Below, piece by piece: positions 62,489-64,000 of a stretch of DNA of 64,000 nucleotides. Position 1 is the stretch's first letter; each line of letters opens with the position of its first letter. A program made the position numbers and the translations under genes. The DNA is from Streptomyces sp. Tu 3180 (lineage in GTDB: Bacteria; Actinomycetota; Actinomycetes; Streptomycetales; Streptomycetaceae), in assembly GCF_009852415.1 (NCBI RefSeq), contig NZ_WOXS01000002.1, positions 186,001 to 250,000 of the forward strand, read 5' to 3'. Below the pieces are notes generated by a model that searched no databases, was not told the origin of the DNA, and saw only the letters and a program-made list of their open reading frames with translations.

Positions 62489-63894
62489 CTAGTACTGCAA
62501 CGGTGTTTGTGTTGATTGCTGACCAGTTCAGGGACTGTGTCCGCGTCGCTTGTAGTGACTGACGCGGGCTTGGTGCTGGCGTCGTCGTCGCCAGGTCGAC
62601 CAGTGCAGGATGTGATCGACCGGGGTGGGCCGGCGATTGGTGAGGCGGGTGATCAGGCGTCGGATCTCGGCGAGGCTGAGGTGGATGAGCTGGGAGGATC
62701 CGTTTCTGCTTTCTCCGCATCCAGCTGGCGGGCGCGCAGGACGGTCAGGCAGGCGTGGGCGGCCATGGCCAGGGTCATGTGGCGGTGCCAGCCGGGATAA
62801 CGGCGGACCTGGTAGTCGTCCAGGCCGCACTCCTGCTTCGCGCTCTGGAAGCACTCCTCGATCGCCCAGCGGCTGCCCGCGATGCGGATCAGCTCGTCCA
62901 GGGTCGTGCCGGCCGGGCAGTAGGCGATGTAGTAGGAGATCTCCTCGGGGCGGCTGACGCTGCGGCGGGCCAGCACCCAGTGCCGGCGGTCCTCGCGGTG
63001 CCAGGGCCTCACCTCGACGCGGGCCCAGTCGTAGATCCGCCGGCCGTGGGCGCCCTCGCCGCAGGAACGGCGCTTCCACTTCTGCCGCGGCAGGCCGGGA
63101 AACAACTCGTGGACGGAGTGATCGATGGACCACCGGGTGACGACGGTGTCGTGGCGGGTGGTGGCCATGACGTGGAAGACGTCCGCCTGCTCCAGCTCGG
63201 AGCGCCAGCCCTTGGAGAAGCCGTAGGCGGCGTCCGCGGTCACCCACCGGAACGGGATGCGATCGGCGATCGCGCGGCGGACCATCGCCTTGGCCATGGC
63301 CACCTTGGTGGCGAAGGCCACCTCGTCGCCGATGCCGGCCCGCCGGCACCGTTCCCGGTCCTCCGTCCAGGACGTGGGCAGATACAACCGGCGGTCGATC
63401 AACGTCCTGCCGCGAGCGGTCGCATAGCCGAGGAAGACGCCGACCTGGCAGTTCTCCGTCCGCCCGGCCGCGCCGGAGTACTGCCGCTGGACCCCGGCCG
63501 AGCGCGTCCCCTTCTTCAGGAAGCCGGTGTCGTCCACGATCAGCACCGCGTCCTGGTCGCCGAGATGCTCGACGACGTAGTCCCGCACGTCGTCGAGGAC
63601 CTCATCGGCGTCCCACTCGATCCGGTTCAGCATCCGCTGGATACGGTCCGGACCCTCATGACCGGCCTCCTCCGCCAGCGTCCAGCCGTTCTTGCGCTGC
63701 AGCGGAGCGATCAGCCCCCGCATATAGGCCAGCGCCGACTCCCGCGGCTCCGACCTGCTGAACCGGTGCACGAACCGCTCATGCAGAGCATCCAGCTCAC
63801 CTGCCCACAACCTGACATCAGCAAGGTCCCCACCCATAACCACACCAACGACCCACCTGGCCAACAGTCACGGCAAGCACCGTTGCAGTACTAG
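62489..63894 (-). mobile_element. IS701-family element, nearly intact, with CTAG target duplication
   Basis: TACTGCAACGGTG begins both ends read inward, flanked by CTAG at 62489-62492 and 63891-63894. This is the 4-bp duplication expected for IS701. The interior holds one transposase. A truncated relative lies at 43036-44133. Confidence 0.9.
62653..63864 (-). CDS. IS701-family transposase
   Basis: 403 residues from the start at 63864 (MARWVVGVVMGGDLADVRLW). The catalytic blocks are AVLIVDDTGFLKKGTRSAGV (first Asp), WVTADAAYGFSKG (second Asp) and SRWAIEECFQSAKQECGLDD (Glu). The C-terminus ends in low-complexity SSSTSASPRSDA. An alternative frame from about 62705 encodes a more family-like tail (QLIHLSLAEIRRLITRL) to about 62528. 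The natural product may be 40 residues longer, reached by a frameshift, or one base may be missing. The DDE core is intact, so it is probably active. Confidence 0.88.
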   Translation of the reverse strand: MARWVVGVVMGGDLADVRLWAGELDALHERFVHRFSRSEPRESALAYMRGLIAPLQRKNGWTLAEEAGHEGPDRIQRMLNRIEWDADEVLDDVRDYVVEHLGDQDAVLIVDDTGFLKKGTRSAGVQRQYSGAAGRTENCQVGVFLGYATARGRTLIDRRLYLPTSWTEDRERCRRAGIGDEVAFATKVAMAKAMVRRAIADRIPFRWVTADAAYGFSKGWRSELEQADVFHVMATTRHDTVVTRWSIDHSVHELFPGLPRQKWKRRSCGEGAHGRRIYDWARVEVRPWHREDRRHWVLARRSVSRPEEISYYIAYCPAGTTLDELIRIAGSRWAIEECFQSAKQECGLDDYQVRRYPGWHRHMTLAMAAHACLTVLRARQLDAEKAETDPPSSSTSASPRSDA

Positions 63895-63909
63895 GGAACG
63901 TCTTGCCGA

Positions 63910-64000
63910 TCATGTGTCGAGCCAGATGAGTGTGCTGGCCAGGGTGATCGCGGCGCGGTAGCGGCCGGGTTGTTTGTCGTAGCGGGTGGCGATGCCGCGC
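63910..64000 (-). CDS. IS5-family transposase, C-terminal end (continues beyond window)
   Basis: The last 29 residues, RGIATRYDKQPGRYRAAITL then ASTLIWLDT, end at TGA 63910-63912. The block GIATRYDK is the final conserved motif of one IS5 subgroup, also seen in the transposase at 21280-22197. The rest lies outside the window. Confidence 0.75.
   Translation of the reverse strand, partial: RGIATRYDKQPGRYRAAITLASTLIWLDT

Overview
The window is high-GC actinobacterial DNA, almost certainly Streptomyces: strong G/C third-position bias, many GTG starts, AGGAG-type ribosome binding sites, and families typical of the genus (CU044_5270, WGxxGxxG, DUF4383, RsbW/STAS pairs, nSTAND1-WD40, MobF relaxase). 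More than a third of it is insertion sequences or their remains (IS110, IS256, IS5, IS701, IS21, IS3, IS630), together with remnants of a tyrosine integrase, a conjugative relaxase, MurF and an ATP-dependent DNA ligase. This fits a plastic accessory region, such as a chromosome arm or an integrated or linear plasmid.

Layout. 1-3.2 kb: a small operon with two zinc alcohol/formaldehyde dehydrogenase-like genes (the first cut by the window edge) and an SRPBCC protein. 3.5-6.4 kb: an apparently intact IS110 element with a structured upstream region, next to a frameshifted IS256 element. 6.6-16.3 kb: RidA/HxlR divergent pair, DUF1963-like protein, leucine-rich-repeat gene (frameshifted), SUKH protein, broken IS110 and IS256 copies, secreted GDSL lipase. 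16.4-20.8 kb: truncated IS21, FG-GAP repeat gene (frameshifted), small hypothetical gene. 21-31.6 kb: IS graveyard containing the most striking object, an IS5-type element (21270-23313) whose inverted repeats enclose both a transposase and an RlmA/TlrB-like 23S rRNA methyltransferase, translationally coupled to each other. Also here are an alpha/beta hydrolase, a secreted protein with a recent 65-residue tandem duplication, a VOC protein, and two IS5 elements nested in a palindromic CTAG target.

31.6-46.5 kb: TetR/hydrolase divergent pair, second VOC protein, an anti-sigma kinase (RsbW-like) / STAS antagonist / small membrane protein module, small secreted proteins, an FMN-reductase-GNAT fusion with its MarR regulator, and an ECF sigma factor with a CU044_5270 partner. 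46.5-55 kb: PEP-mutase-like enzyme, MarR plus truncated quinone oxidoreductase, two membrane proteins, MobF relaxase remnant, cold-shock protein, and a decayed second copy of the anti-sigma/membrane-protein module. 55-64 kb: large HTH-nSTAND1-WD40 gene (frameshifted), a tryptophan-rich secreted protein, an aldo/keto reductase with a divergent TetR and twin operators, an IS5 element, a DNA ligase remnant and an almost intact IS701 element.

A recurring feature is single-base frameshifts at short homopolymers, mostly deletions, in IS and non-IS genes alike. Many of the frameshifted entries may therefore be sequence errors rather than true pseudogenes, and this should be settled before any gene is called dead.
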